A stretch of 64,000 bases of DNA from Streptomyces sp. NBC_01262 (GCF_036226365.1 NZ_CP108462.1:5020501-5084500), one strand, 5' to 3'; positions 24,639 through 33,684 are shown, numbered from the stretch's first letter. Notes: generated by a model not told the origin, from the sequence alone. Numbers and translations: made by a program.

Positions 24639-27600
24639 ATGTTTCACGTGAAACCGATCGATCCCCGGCTGCTGCGGTACGCCCGCGCGTCCCGCGCGTT
24701 CATCGTCGGCTCCGTCCTCCTCGGCCTCGCCGGGGCCGGACTGGTCGTCGCCCAGGCGATGCTCATCGCCGAGGTGGTCGTCGGCGGTTTCCAGCACGGC
24801 CTCGGCGTCGGCGGGCTGCGCACCCCGCTGGCGCTGCTCGCCGCCGTCGCGGTGGGCCGGGCGGCCGTGGCCTGGCTCACCGAGCTGTGCGCGCACCGCG
24901 CCAGCGCGGCCGTGAAGTCCGAGCTGCGGGGCCTGCTGCTGGCGCGGGCCACGCAGTTGGGGCCCTCATGGCTCACCACGCAGCGCGGCGGCGAGCTCAC
25001 CACGCTCGCCACCCGCGGGATCGACGCGCTCGACGACTACTTCGCGCGGTACGTGCCCCAGCTCGGGCTCGCCGTCGTCGTACCCGTCGCCGTGCTCGCC
25101 CGGATCGTCACCGAGGACTGGATCTCGGCCCTCACCATCGCCCTGACGCTGCCGCTGATCCCGCTGTTCATGGCGCTGGTCGGCTGGGCCACCCAGGCAC
25201 AGATGGATCGTCAGTGGAAGCTGCTGGCCCGGCTGTCCGGGCACTTCCTGGACGTCGTGGCCGGTCTGCCCACGCTCAAGGTCTTCGGCCGCGCCAAGGC
25301 CCAGGCCGAGTCCATCCGCGCCATCACGGCCGACTACCGCCGGGCGACCCTGCGCACGCTGCGGATCGCCTTTCTGTCCTCCTTCGCGCTGGAGCTGCTG
25401 TCCACGATCTCGGTCGCCCTGGTCGCCGTCGGGGTGGGCATGCGGCTCGTCCACGGCTCGCTCGACCTCTACACCGGCCTGGTCATCCTCGTCCTCGCCC
25501 CCGAGGCGTACCTGCCGCTGCGCCAGGTCGGCGCCCATTACCACGCGGCGGCGGAGGGCGTGGCGGCGGCGGACGAGGTCTTCGCCGTCCTGGAGACCGC
25601 CCCGCCCGTACAGGGCACGGCCCCGGCACCGGACCTGCGTACGGCGGCCATCGAGCTCGACGGGCTCGCGGTGGCCGGCCGCCTCGGCCCGGTCTCCCTC
25701 ACCCTCTCCCCCGGCGAGACGGTCGCCGTCGTCGGCCCCAGCGGCATCGGCAAGACGACGCTGCTCAGCGCGCTGCTCGGCTTCACCGAGCCCACCTCGG
25801 GCCGGGTGCTGGCCGACGGCGCCGACCTCGCCACGTACGACCGCGACGGCTGGCACCGGCAGATCGCCTGGGTCCCCCAGCACCCGCACCTCTTCCCCGG
25901 AACGATCGCGGACAACGTGCGCCTCGCCCGCCCCGACGCCACGGCCGACGCGGTCCGCGCCGCGCTGGCCGACGCCGGAGCCGCCGACCTCGACCCGGAC
26001 GCCCTCCTCGGCGAGGCCGGCTCCGGTCTCTCCGCCGGCCAGCGCCAACGCGTCGCCCTCGCCCGTGCCTTCCTCGCCGACCGCCCCCTGCTGCTGCTCG
26101 ACGAGCCCACGGCCAACCTCGACGGCGACACCGAGGCGGCCGTCGTGGCCGCCGTCGCCCGCCTGGCCGCCGGGCGCACGGTACTGCTCGTCGTCCACCG
26201 CCCGGCGCTGCTCGCCGTCGCCGACCGGACGGTCCGCCTGGGCGAGAGCGTCCGCCCCGGCAACCCCACGTCTCCGGGCGATCGGGCGGGCGGCTGGGAG
26301 CGGCCCGCCGCCATGGCACCGAGTCCGGCAGCGGACGAACCGGCCACCGGCCCCGCCCGCCGCGCGGTGTCGCCCCTGCGCCGCGTCCGCCGTCACGGCG
26401 CGAGCCGCCAGGGCGCGGCGGCCCTCGTCCTCGGGGCGCTCGCGCTGCTGTGCGCGACGGGACTGATGGCGACCTCCGCGTGGCTGATCTCCCGGGCCTC
26501 CCAACAGCCGCCCGTCCTCTACCTGATGGTCGCGGTCACGGCGACCCGGGCGTTCGGGATCGGCCGTGCCGCGATCCGCTACGCCGAACGCCTCACCGCG
26601 CATGACGCCGTCTTCCGGGCGCTGGCGCATCTGCGGGTCGCGGTCTACACGCGCCTGGAGCGCCTCGCGCCCGCGGGGCTGCGCGGCACGCGCAGGGGCG
26701 ATCTGCTGTCCCGGCTCGTGGCGGACGTGGACAGCCTGCAGGACTACTTCCTGCGGTGGCTGCTCCCCGCCACCACCGCCGCCACCGCGGGCCTGGTGAC
26801 CGCCGGGTTCACGGCCTGGCTGCTGCCGGAGGCGGGTGCGGCGCTGGCCGTCGGCCTCCTCGTCGCGGGTGTGGGGATCCCGGCGCTGTCCGTGGCCGTC
26901 GCCCGCCGCGCCGAGCGGCGGATCGCGCCCGCGAGAGGCGAGCTGTCCACGCACGTACTGGGCCTGCTCACCGGCACCGCCGAGGCGACCGTGGCGGGCG
27001 CACTGCCGGCCCGCCTGAAGGCGACGGCGGACGCCGACCGTACGCTCACCGCCCTCGCGGCGCGCTCGGCCGCGGGGACGGCGCTGGGAGCGGGGCTGTC
27101 CGCGCTGGTCACCGGCCTGACGGTGATCGCGTGCGCGGCCGTCGGCGTACAGGCGGTGGCGGCGGGCCGGCTGGACGGCGTGGCGCTGGCCGTCATCGTC
27201 CTCACGCCGCTGGCGGCGTTCGAGGCGGTGGCGGGGATGCCGCTGGCCGCGCAGCAGCGGCAGCGCAGCCGTGAGGCGGCGCGGCGGGTGTACGAGATCA
27301 TCGACGCGCCCGAGCCCGTACGGGAGCCGGTCCGCCCGGCGCCCGCGCCGACGGCGGACCCCTTCCCCATCGCCGTACGCGGCCTGACGGCCCGGCACGC
27401 CGGGCAGCCCCGCCCGGCCCTGGAAGGGGTGGACCTCGACCTGGCGCCGGGCCGCCGTATCGCGGTCGTGGGGCCGTCCGGCTCGGGCAAGACGACGCTG
27501 GCGCAGGTGCTGCTCCGCTTCCTCGACCGGGAGGGCGGCACGTACACGCTGAACGGCCGGGATGCCGCTGACCTCGACGGCGACGCCGTGCGCCGCATCG

Positions 27601-28085
27601 TCGGGTTGTGTGCGCAGGACGCGCACATCTTCGACAGCACAGTCCGCGAGAACCTGCGCCTGGCCAGGCCGGGCGCGCCGGATACCGAGCTCCTCGAAGC
27701 CCTCGCCGCGGCCCGCGTGGAGCTGGACCTGGACGCGGCCGTGGGCGAGCACGGCGCCCGTCTGTCCGGCGGGCAGCGCCAGCGTCTCGCCCTGGCCAGG
27801 GCACTGCTGGCCGGCTTCCCGGTGCTGGTCCTCGACGAGCCCGCCGAGCATCTGGACCTGCCGACGGCCGACGCCCTCACCGCCGACCTGCTCGCCGCGA
27901 CCGCCGGCCGCACCACCGTCCTGATCACCCACCGGCTGCACGGGCTGGCCGAGGTCGACGAGATCGTCGTCCTCGATCACGGCCGGATCGTCCAGCGCGG
28001 CACGTACGGGGAGCTGGCGGCGGCCGACGGCCCGTTCCGCCGCACTCTGGAGGGGGAGCGCGCCGCTGACCTGCTGACTGTTTAG
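24639..28085 (+). CDS. cydCD: Fused ABC exporter CydD-CydC for cytochrome bd assembly
   Basis: A 1148-residue single chain in which two half-transporters are joined. Each half has six-helix membrane and ATPase domains. Walker A motifs are GPSGIGKTTLL (about residue 366) and GPSGSGKTTLA (about 945). ABC signatures are LSAGQRQRVALARA and LSGGQRQRLALARA, with LLLLDEPTANLD and LVLDEPAEHLD as Walker B. A Pro/Ala linker near residues 545-590 joins the halves. In E. coli separate CydC and CydD export cysteine and glutathione, needed to assemble bd oxidase. The ATG starts MFHVKPIDPRLL, and the first codons are a parS site. The fusion is known in streptomycetes. Confidence 0.95.
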   Translation: MFHVKPIDPRLLRYARASRAFIVGSVLLGLAGAGLVVAQAMLIAEVVVGGFQHGLGVGGLRTPLALLAAVAVGRAAVAWLTELCAHRASAAVKSELRGLLLARATQLGPSWLTTQRGGELTTLATRGIDALDDYFARYVPQLGLAVVVPVAVLARIVTEDWISALTIALTLPLIPLFMALVGWATQAQMDRQWKLLARLSGHFLDVVAGLPTLKVFGRAKAQAESIRAITADYRRATLRTLRIAFLSSFALELLSTISVALVAVGVGMRLVHGSLDLYTGLVILVLAPEAYLPLRQVGAHYHAAAEGVAAADEVFAVLETAPPVQGTAPAPDLRTAAIELDGLAVAGRLGPVSLTLSPGETVAVVGPSGIGKTTLLSALLGFTEPTSGRVLADGADLATYDRDGWHRQIAWVPQHPHLFPGTIADNVRLARPDATADAVRAALADAGAADLDPDALLGEAGSGLSAGQRQRVALARAFLADRPLLLLDEPTANLDGDTEAAVVAAVARLAAGRTVLLVVHRPALLAVADRTVRLGESVRPGNPTSPGDRAGGWERPAAMAPSPAADEPATGPARRAVSPLRRVRRHGASRQGAAALVLGALALLCATGLMATSAWLISRASQQPPVLYLMVAVTATRAFGIGRAAIRYAERLTAHDAVFRALAHLRVAVYTRLERLAPAGLRGTRRGDLLSRLVADVDSLQDYFLRWLLPATTAATAGLVTAGFTAWLLPEAGAALAVGLLVAGVGIPALSVAVARRAERRIAPARGELSTHVLGLLTGTAEATVAGALPARLKATADADRTLTALAARSAAGTALGAGLSALVTGLTVIACAAVGVQAVAAGRLDGVALAVIVLTPLAAFEAVAGMPLAAQQRQRSREAARRVYEIIDAPEPVREPVRPAPAPTADPFPIAVRGLTARHAGQPRPALEGVDLDLAPGRRIAVVGPSGSGKTTLAQVLLRFLDREGGTYTLNGRDAADLDGDAVRRIVGLCAQDAHIFDSTVRENLRLARPGAPDTELLEALAAARVELDLDAAVGEHGARLSGGQRQRLALARALLAGFPVLVLDEPAEHLDLPTADALTADLLAATAGRTTVLITHRLHGLAEVDEIVVLDHGRIVQRGTYGELAAADGPFRRTLEGERAADLLTV
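24641..24654. promoter_or_regulatory. parS site overlapping the cydCD start codon, second copy
   Basis: GTTTCACGTGAAAC is an exact parS beginning at the G of the cydCD ATG (24639-24641), so it encodes residues 2-5 (Phe-His-Val-Lys). ParB bound here would sit on the translation start and in the operon body. Confidence 0.92.
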
Positions 28086-28105
28086 CCGCGCCGTACGCTC
28101 GGCCC

Positions 28106-29245
28106 ATGGCAGAACGCCTCGCCAAGCTGCTGGACGCCGTCAACGCGGTCAGCACCACCCTGCTCGACACCGACGCCGACGGCGGGTCCGGTGCCGACGC
28201 GCTGAACACGGTCGCCGCGCAGGCGCGCAGGCTCGCCGACGCCTCCGCCGGGATCGTGCTGCTGCCCACGGGCGAGGGCGGCCTGGAGGTCGTCGCGGCG
28301 TCGGCGGACCGGCCGGAGGGCCTGGTGGGCATAGTGATCGAGCCGGACAGCCCGGTCGCGGCGCACCTGCTCGCCGGTGAGCCGGTGTTCGTCGAGGACT
28401 CGGCGACCGACCTGCGCATGAGCACCGTCATCGCGCCGCGCTTCGGCCCCAGCATGATGCTGCCCCTGCGCAGCGGCGGACGTGTGGTGGGCACGCTCGC
28501 GCTGCCCCGGCTGCGCGGCGAGCCCGGCTACACCGAGGAGGAGCGCTTCTTCGCCACGCAGTTCGCCGCGCAGGCGGCGCTGGCCCTGCTGCTGTCCGAC
28601 GCGCAGCGCGACCGCGAGCGCCTCGCCGTCTACGAGGAGCGCGACCGCATCGCCCGCGACCTGCACGACCTGGTCATCCAGCGGCTCTTCGCCACCGGCC
28701 TCATGCTCCAGGGCGCCCAGCGTCGCGCGGACGACCCCGGGGTCAAGGACGGCATCGGCAGGGCAGTCGACGAACTCGACGCGACCATCCAGGAAGTGCG
28801 CACCACCATCTTCGCCCTCCAGCAGAGCCCGGCCGAGACCCCGTCCGGCCTGCGCACGCGCGTGCTGCGCGAGGTCAGCACGGTCGCGGTGCCGCTCGGC
28901 TTCCAGCCCTCCGTACGCTTCGTGGGCGCGGTCGACGCCCGGGTGGGCGAGCGGAGCGCGAAGAATTTGGTCGCCGCGCTGCGCGAGGCGCTGTCCAACG
29001 TCCTGCGGCACGCCGGGGCGACCCGGGTCGATGTCATCGTCGACTCCACCGCCTTCCTCGACGACGGCACCACGGCCGCCGTCCGCCTGGTCGTCTCCGA
29101 CGACGGCGTCGGCATTCCCCTCACCGGCCGCCGCAGCGGCCTGCACAACCTCGTCCGCCGCGCAGAGTCCCTCGGCGGTACGTCCACCTTCGGCTCCCGC
29201 CCGGACGGCGACGGCACGGCGGTGGTGTGGGAGGTCCCGCTCTGA
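28106..29245 (+). CDS. GAF domain sensor histidine kinase
   Basis: A cytoplasmic 379-residue kinase without membrane segments. A single GAF domain spans about residues 14-168. The NarL-type dimerisation and phosphoacceptor segment RDRIARDLHDLVIQRLF has His187. The HATPase domain holds AALREALSNVLRHAGA (N-box), VSDDGVGIP and GLHNLVRRAESLGG. The GAF domain could sense a redox signal, haem or nitric oxide, like the DevS group. Its start is 20 bp after cydCD with TACGCT six bases before ATG, suggesting a separate leaderless transcript. No response regulator gene adjoins. A link to oxidase expression is an inference from position. Confidence 0.9.
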   Translation: MAERLAKLLDAVNAVSTTLLDTDADGGSGADALNTVAAQARRLADASAGIVLLPTGEGGLEVVAASADRPEGLVGIVIEPDSPVAAHLLAGEPVFVEDSATDLRMSTVIAPRFGPSMMLPLRSGGRVVGTLALPRLRGEPGYTEEERFFATQFAAQAALALLLSDAQRDRERLAVYEERDRIARDLHDLVIQRLFATGLMLQGAQRRADDPGVKDGIGRAVDELDATIQEVRTTIFALQQSPAETPSGLRTRVLREVSTVAVPLGFQPSVRFVGAVDARVGERSAKNLVAALREALSNVLRHAGATRVDVIVDSTAFLDDGTTAAVRLVVSDDGVGIPLTGRRSGLHNLVRRAESLGGTSTFGSRPDGDGTAVVWEVPL

Positions 29246-29258
29246 CGCGGCCTGCCCG

Positions 29259-29642
29259 CTACGGAACGGCCTTCACGACGACCGCCCCTGGCCCATCCGG
29301 AGCCAGCGCCTGTCGCAGGGCCCGGTCCAGCGAGCCCCCGCCCCACCCCCGGGCCGTCCACGCGCCGCGCGGCAGGGCCCGGGCGGCCCCGGCGGCCTCC
29401 GTCGCAGAGGTGATGACGATGCCGCTGTGGGCCGTAGCCACGCCGTCGCGGTCCCAGGTGATCAGCCCCGCCCCGCCGCCCGGGCTCTCGGCGTACGAGC
29501 CCGCCGCCCGGTGCCGGACGTGGTCCACGACCGCCCGCACCGTCATGGTCCGGTTCCCGCCGGGCAGTTCGGCGGCGGCCGGTCGGGGCGAGCCACCGGG
29601 CAGGGCGAGCAGCCCTGCCGCCATCCAGATGAATCCGCGCAT
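29259..29642 (-). CDS. Hypothetical secreted protein
   Basis: A 127-residue protein not recognised. It begins MRGFIWMAAGLLALPGGSPRPAAAE, a plausible Sec signal peptide with cleavage near residue 24. A short compact domain follows (TVRAVVDHVRHRAAGSYAES, GIVITSATEAAGAARALPRG). No cysteines or catalytic motif stand out. It converges with the histidine kinase gene, 13 bp away. The reading frame and signal peptide are convincing, but no function can be given. Confidence 0.6.
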   Translation of the reverse strand: MRGFIWMAAGLLALPGGSPRPAAAELPGGNRTMTVRAVVDHVRHRAAGSYAESPGGGAGLITWDRDGVATAHSGIVITSATEAAGAARALPRGAWTARGWGGGSLDRALRQALAPDGPGAVVVKAVP

Positions 29643-29741
29643 AAACGGTTTGTACGGCGGTGGGCGGCCCGCTGTGCGGAGCCGGTGGACGGCCCGCCGC
29701 CGCGTTCACCCGTCCGGGCTAACAGGCCGGAAGAGGGAGGA

Positions 29742-30590
29742 TCAGGCGGCCGCGCCCGCGAGGATCAGCTCGATGGCCCGAGCGACCCCGTCGTCCTCGT
29801 TCGCCGCCGTACGGTGCGTGGTCGCCGCCAGCACGTCGGGGTGCGCGTTGGCGACCGCGTACGAGCGCCCCGCCCACGACAGCATCTCCAGGTCGTTCGG
29901 CATGTCCCCGAACGCGACGACCTCCGCCGCCGAGATGCCCCGCTCCGCGCAGCACCGCGCCAGCGTCGTGGCCTTGCTCACCCCGCGCCCGCTGATCTCC
30001 AGCAGCGCCGACGGGCTCGACCGGGTGATCTCCGCATGGCTCCCCGCCACCGCCCGCGCGGTGTCCAGGAAGACATCCGGGTCGATGTCCGGGTGCTTTG
30101 CCAGCAGCTTCAGCAGCGGCTGATGGCCGGGCGGCGTGCCCAGCAGCTCCTCCATCGGCGCGATGAGCGCCTCGGCGTCCGGCTCGTACGGCACATACGC
30201 CGGCTCGTACGCGAAGCCCCCCGTCCGCTCGATCGCGAACGTCGTCCCCGGCACCGCCGCCCGCAGGGCCTCGAACACCTGCATCGCGTCCCGCGCGTCC
30301 AGCGGATAGGCGGCGAGCAGCCGGTCGCGGTGCAGGTCGTAGACGGCGGCTCCGTTGGCGACGATGGCCATGCCGTGGCGTGCGGTGTGCTCGGCGACCA
30401 CGCTCATCCAGCGGGCGGGGCGGCCGGTCACGAAGAAGACCTCGATCCCGGCGTCCTCGGCGGCCGAGAGGGCGGCCACCGTGCGGGCCGACACCGTCTT
30501 GTCGCCGCGCAGCAGGGTCCCGTCCAGGTCGGTGGCGATCAGGCGTGGCGTGGCGAGGGCGGTCCTGGGCAGATCGGTCGCTGAGGTCAC
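29742..30590 (-). CDS. Cof-type HAD hydrolase
   Basis: A 282-residue phosphatase with a type IIB cap, the Cof/YbjI group. The nucleophile loop is LIATDLDGTLLRGD, motif two is FFVTGRPARWM, and motif four is VVAFGDMPNDLEMLSWAG, followed by AVANAHPDVLAAT and NEDDGVARAIE. Substrates are usually small sugar phosphates or cofactor phosphates. GTG 30590 is preferred: the GGAGG at 30600-30604 lies nine bases away, but it abuts an in-frame ATG at 30599. A close relative is at 42906-43733 in this window. Confidence 0.93.
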   Translation of the reverse strand: MTSATDLPRTALATPRLIATDLDGTLLRGDKTVSARTVAALSAAEDAGIEVFFVTGRPARWMSVVAEHTARHGMAIVANGAAVYDLHRDRLLAAYPLDARDAMQVFEALRAAVPGTTFAIERTGGFAYEPAYVPYEPDAEALIAPMEELLGTPPGHQPLLKLLAKHPDIDPDVFLDTARAVAGSHAEITRSSPSALLEISGRGVSKATTLARCCAERGISAAEVVAFGDMPNDLEMLSWAGRSYAVANAHPDVLAATTHRTAANEDDGVARAIELILAGAAA

Positions 30591-30697
30591 GCGCTGCATC
30601 CTCCTGTGTAGACGGTCGACGGTACTGACAGTGCTGAGTGCGACCAGTGGAACACGGAGCGCGGTCGATTGTCAGTGGCAGGTGCCACCATCAGGAC

Positions 30698-31123
30698 ATG
30701 GAGAAAGCAGAGCACGCCGACCGTGAACCGGTGCTGCTGGGCGAAGCTTTGGGCACCGTCCTGGACGGCATCCGCTTCGCCGCGCGCACCTCGATACCCG
30801 CCGCCGGCCCGACGGCCGGCCCTGCCACCGCCTGCGACGGCTGCGGCGCCACCGCCGAGTGGCACCTCACCGTGCGCGGCCGCTGGATCATGATCGAGCC
30901 CGGCGCCTGGCCCACCGCCTCGATCCCCGCAGGCCGCCGCTGGCGCATCGCCGGCGACGGCACCGCCGTCGGTCTGCGGGCCGCAGAGCCCTCCGACACC
31001 TGCCGGATCACCCACTTCGACATCTGCCCCGCCAACCCCGCGCCCGTCCAGTCGCCGGTGCTGCTGTCCCTGTGGCGGCGCAACGCACGCGGCCTGGGGG
31101 GAGCAGAAAGGGAGGTCAGCTGA
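30698..31123 (+). CDS. DUF6083 domain protein
   Basis: A 141-residue cytoplasmic protein. Two cysteine pairs stand out: TACDGCGATAEWHLT and SDTCRITHFDICPAN, consistent with a small zinc-binding fold. The segment RWIMIEPGAWPTASIPAGRRWRI resembles the streptomycete family DUF6083. Function unknown. ATG 30698 is used; a longer frame to 30638 has no support. Its stop codon lies inside a 15-bp tandem duplication that also contains the stop of the next, convergent gene. Confidence 0.75.
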   Translation: MEKAEHADREPVLLGEALGTVLDGIRFAARTSIPAAGPTAGPATACDGCGATAEWHLTVRGRWIMIEPGAWPTASIPAGRRWRIAGDGTAVGLRAAEPSDTCRITHFDICPANPAPVQSPVLLSLWRRNARGLGGAEREVS

Positions 31124-31143
31124 GCTGAGGTCAGCTGAGCTGA
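31114..31143. repeat. 15-bp tandem duplication covering both stop codons of convergent genes
   Basis: Two perfect copies of ggtcagctgagctga lie back to back. The first contains the TGA of the DUF6083 gene and the second the TGA (read on the minus strand) of the oxidoreductase gene. Only seven bases separate the two stops. Confidence 0.85.
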
Positions 31144-32018
31144 GCCAGGCCCTCGCCGGCGATGCGCTCGAAGACGTCCAGGTCCGTGTCGAAGATCGAG
31201 TCCGGCACGGGCCAGTGGATCACGATCTCCGTGATCCCGGTCTCGGCGTACCGCCCCGCGTAGTCCACGAACGCGTCCACCGAATCCAGCGGGCGCTCCG
31301 CCGTCGACCCCTGCAGCAGAATCCGGTCCAGCTCCCCCATGTCGCGGTCGATCTCCGCGCACGCGATCTCCAGCTGGTCCATCTGCCGCGAAATCACCCC
31401 CGCGCACTCCTCCACCGGCACATCCCCCGGCCCGCGCGGATCCCCGTACGTCACCCACGCCTGCCCGTACCGCGCCGCCAGCTTCAGCCCGCGCGGCCCG
31501 GTCGCCGCCACCGCGAACGGAATCCGGGGCCGCTGCACACACCCCGGGATGTTCCGCACCTCGACCGCCGAGTAGAACTCCCCCTCGTAACTCACCACCG
31601 GCTCCCTCAGCAGCCGGTCCAGCACCGGCACGAACTCCCCGAACCGGTCCGCCCGCTCCCGCGGCGGCCAGGCCGCCTGCCCCATCGCGGTGGCGTCGAA
31701 GCCCGTCCCGCCCGCCCCGATCCCCAGCGTGATCCGGCCCCCGCTCACGTCGTCCAGCGTGATCAGGTCCTTCGCCAGCGTCACCGGATGCCGGAAGTTC
31801 GGCGACGTCACCAGGGTGCCCAGCCGCATCCGCCCGGTCGCCGTCGCGGCTGCCGTCAGCGTCGGCACCGCCCCGAACCACGGTTCGTCGCGGAAGCTCC
31901 GCCAGGACAGATGGTCATAGGTGTACGCGGCGTGGAAACCGAGTTCCTCGGCCCGCCGCCAGATCTTTTGGCCCTCGTTCCACCGGTGGATGGGGAGGAT
32001 CACTGTGCTCAGACGCAT
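31131..32018 (-). CDS. LLM class F420-dependent oxidoreductase
   Basis: A 295-residue luciferase-like TIM barrel. Landmarks are HAAYTYDHLSWRSF, RMRLGTLVTSPNFRHPVTLAKDLITLDDVSGGRITLGIGAGG, and AATGPRGLKLAARYGQAWV. This subgroup uses the deazaflavin F420, known for actinobacterial LLM proteins, with substrate unknown. ATG 32018 (MRLSTVILPIHRW) is preceded by TAGGGT seven bases upstream and no ribosome site, so the mRNA may be leaderless. Its 3' end meets the DUF6083 gene. Confidence 0.9.
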   Translation of the reverse strand: MRLSTVILPIHRWNEGQKIWRRAEELGFHAAYTYDHLSWRSFRDEPWFGAVPTLTAAATATGRMRLGTLVTSPNFRHPVTLAKDLITLDDVSGGRITLGIGAGGTGFDATAMGQAAWPPRERADRFGEFVPVLDRLLREPVVSYEGEFYSAVEVRNIPGCVQRPRIPFAVAATGPRGLKLAARYGQAWVTYGDPRGPGDVPVEECAGVISRQMDQLEIACAEIDRDMGELDRILLQGSTAERPLDSVDAFVDYAGRYAETGITEIVIHWPVPDSIFDTDLDVFERIAGEGLAQLS

Positions 32019-32047
32019 GGGTCCGACCCTACGCGGACGGCACACAC

Positions 32048-32082
32048 GAGCGGGGCCCGGCCGATGTGGCCGGGCCCCGCTC
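32048..32082 (-). terminator. Terminator of the D,D-carboxypeptidase-like gene region
   Basis: A perfect 15-bp stem, gagcggggcccggcc with ggccgggccccgctc, around a five-base loop. It lies just beyond the 3' end of the minus-strand gene that stops at 32097 and upstream of the oxidoreductase start. Confidence 0.8.
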
Positions 32083-32096
32083 CGTCACCGACCGGG

Positions 32097-32981
32097 TCAG
32101 ACCGTGAAGGCGTAGTTCATGAGCTTCTTGGCGTCCGCCGTGCGGTTGGCGACCGAGGAGGAGGCGAGGATCGTGCCGATCACCGTCTTGCCGTTGCGGG
32201 TGGCGGCGAAGACCAGGCAGTACTTGGCGCTGGGGCCCGAGCCGGTCTTGACGCCGATGGTGCCCTTGTAGCCGAGCAGGGTGTTGGTGTTCTTCCACGC
32301 CGCCATCGTGCGGGTGCCGCCGGACTTCGTCGTGGTCTTCGCCGTGTACGACTTCGTCTTCACGACGGTGCGGAAGGTGGAGTACTTCATCGCGCTGCTG
32401 GCGATCTTCGTCAGGTCACGCGGCGTCGAGTAGTTCGAGCCGTTGCCTATGCCGTCGAACGAGTCGAAGTGCGTGTTCGTCAGGCCGAGCTTCGTGGCGG
32501 TGGAGTTCATCTTGCCGATGAACGACTTCACACGCTTCGCGCGGGTGGAACCGGTGCCGAACTTGTCGGCCAGGGCGTACGCCGCGTCGCAGCCGGACGG
32601 GAGCATCAGCCCGTAGAGGAGCTGGCGGACGGTGACCTTGTCGCCGACGATCAGGTGGGCCGACGAGGCGCCCTTGGAGACGATGTAGTCGCTGTACGCC
32701 TTCTGGATCGTGACCTTGGCGTTCAGATTGAGGTTCGCCTGTGCGAGCACCACCCGGATGGTCATGATCTTGGTGGTGGAGCCGGTGGAGCGGCGGGTGT
32801 TCGCGGCCTTGCTGTAGAGCGTCTTCCCGGTGGCGTTGTTCATCACGTAGCCGCCCTTGGCGACGATCGAGGGCGCGGACGCTGCCTGCGCGGGGACGCT
32901 GAGCGCGCCGGTGATCAGCAGGGCTCCTGCGGTGACGACGACCGCGGACACTCGACGAGCGCCCTTGATGACGGTATTCAA
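32097..32981 (-). CDS. Exported D-alanyl-D-alanine carboxypeptidase-type serine hydrolase
   Basis: A 294-residue peptidase S11-family (PBP5-like) protein that trims peptidoglycan stem peptides outside the membrane. A signal peptide (VSAVVVTAGALLITGALSV, cleaved after AQA) leads to the catalytic domain: STTK with Ser68 and Lys71, SGC in MLPSGCDAAYALADKFG where most relatives have SGN, and KTG in GVKTGSG. It lacks the C-terminal stalk domain of E. coli PBP5. TTG 32981 is the start: GGGAG lies nine bases upstream and the signal peptide begins there, whereas the frame continues to 33173 without a plausible peptide. Confidence 0.88.
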   Translation of the reverse strand: MNTVIKGARRVSAVVVTAGALLITGALSVPAQAASAPSIVAKGGYVMNNATGKTLYSKAANTRRSTGSTTKIMTIRVVLAQANLNLNAKVTIQKAYSDYIVSKGASSAHLIVGDKVTVRQLLYGLMLPSGCDAAYALADKFGTGSTRAKRVKSFIGKMNSTATKLGLTNTHFDSFDGIGNGSNYSTPRDLTKIASSAMKYSTFRTVVKTKSYTAKTTTKSGGTRTMAAWKNTNTLLGYKGTIGVKTGSGPSAKYCLVFAATRNGKTVIGTILASSSVANRTADAKKLMNYAFTV

Positions 32982-33252
32982 GGTGAAATTCTCCCAAATG
33001 CCCCTGTGTTGCGGCCGTATGAAGATGCCGCTACGCATGAGACAGCTGAGAGATGAGAATAGATGTACGTTCCTCGTGAGAATTTTCGAGGTCTTGCTCA
33101 CGCTCGGCCCGGTTGCGCCACCCGGGTGGCGTTCGTAGGAAGATCCGCGAATCGCGGGTGCTGAGCTCCCCAAGTCCGAGTGCGGTGCGCATCATAAGCA
33201 AGGCAGACAAATCGCACCATTCGGAACTTCGGATTCTCGGAAGTGAGGGATC

Positions 33253-33624
33253 ATGGCAGCCGCCAAGATCACGCAGATCTGGACCTTCTTCATCACCGCA
33301 CTCATCAAGTGCCTGGCCGTCCTGGGCTCCAAGGCCACCCCCGTAGCCGCGACCGCGACCGCGACTGTGGCCCCGGCTCCCGCCCCGGCCCCGGTCGCGT
33401 CCATGGCCTCCGTCCCGTCGCTCACGGCCCTACTGCCGAGGCAGCGGCCCGGCGACCGCTCGGTACCTCCCACCATGAAGCAGCGCATCCGCGCCGAGGC
33501 CCACGGCTCCTCGCCCGCCTCCAGGAGCAGGATCCTCTCCGGCCGCGACCGGCGTGACCGCGCCGCCGCCCACGCCGGCCCGAACCCCGCTGACGGCGCC
33601 CCCGCCGACCTCTGCCTCGTCTGA
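33253..33624 (+). CDS. DUF6344 family protein
   Basis: A 123-residue protein with MAAAKITQIWTFFITALIKCLAVLG, an N-terminal amphipathic or membrane helix. A Pro/Ala/Val linker follows, then a conserved block RSVPPTMKQRIRAEAHGSSPASRSR. This is the DUF6344 pattern of streptomycetes; its role is not known. ATG 33253 follows GTGAGGG. It stands alone, divergent from the carboxypeptidase gene across 271 bp. The last 40 residues are low-complexity. Confidence 0.75.
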   Translation: MAAAKITQIWTFFITALIKCLAVLGSKATPVAATATATVAPAPAPAPVASMASVPSLTALLPRQRPGDRSVPPTMKQRIRAEAHGSSPASRSRILSGRDRRDRAAAHAGPNPADGAPADLCLV

Positions 33625-33684
33625 CACCGGTCACGCCATCCCGGCGCAGCCGGGTCAGGAGACTCCCTTGAACTTCCAGCCCTG

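Noticed and set aside
24966..27980. 1004-codon minus-strand frame opposite cydCD
   Set aside because: Antisense shadow with low-complexity Gly/Arg/Asp composition.
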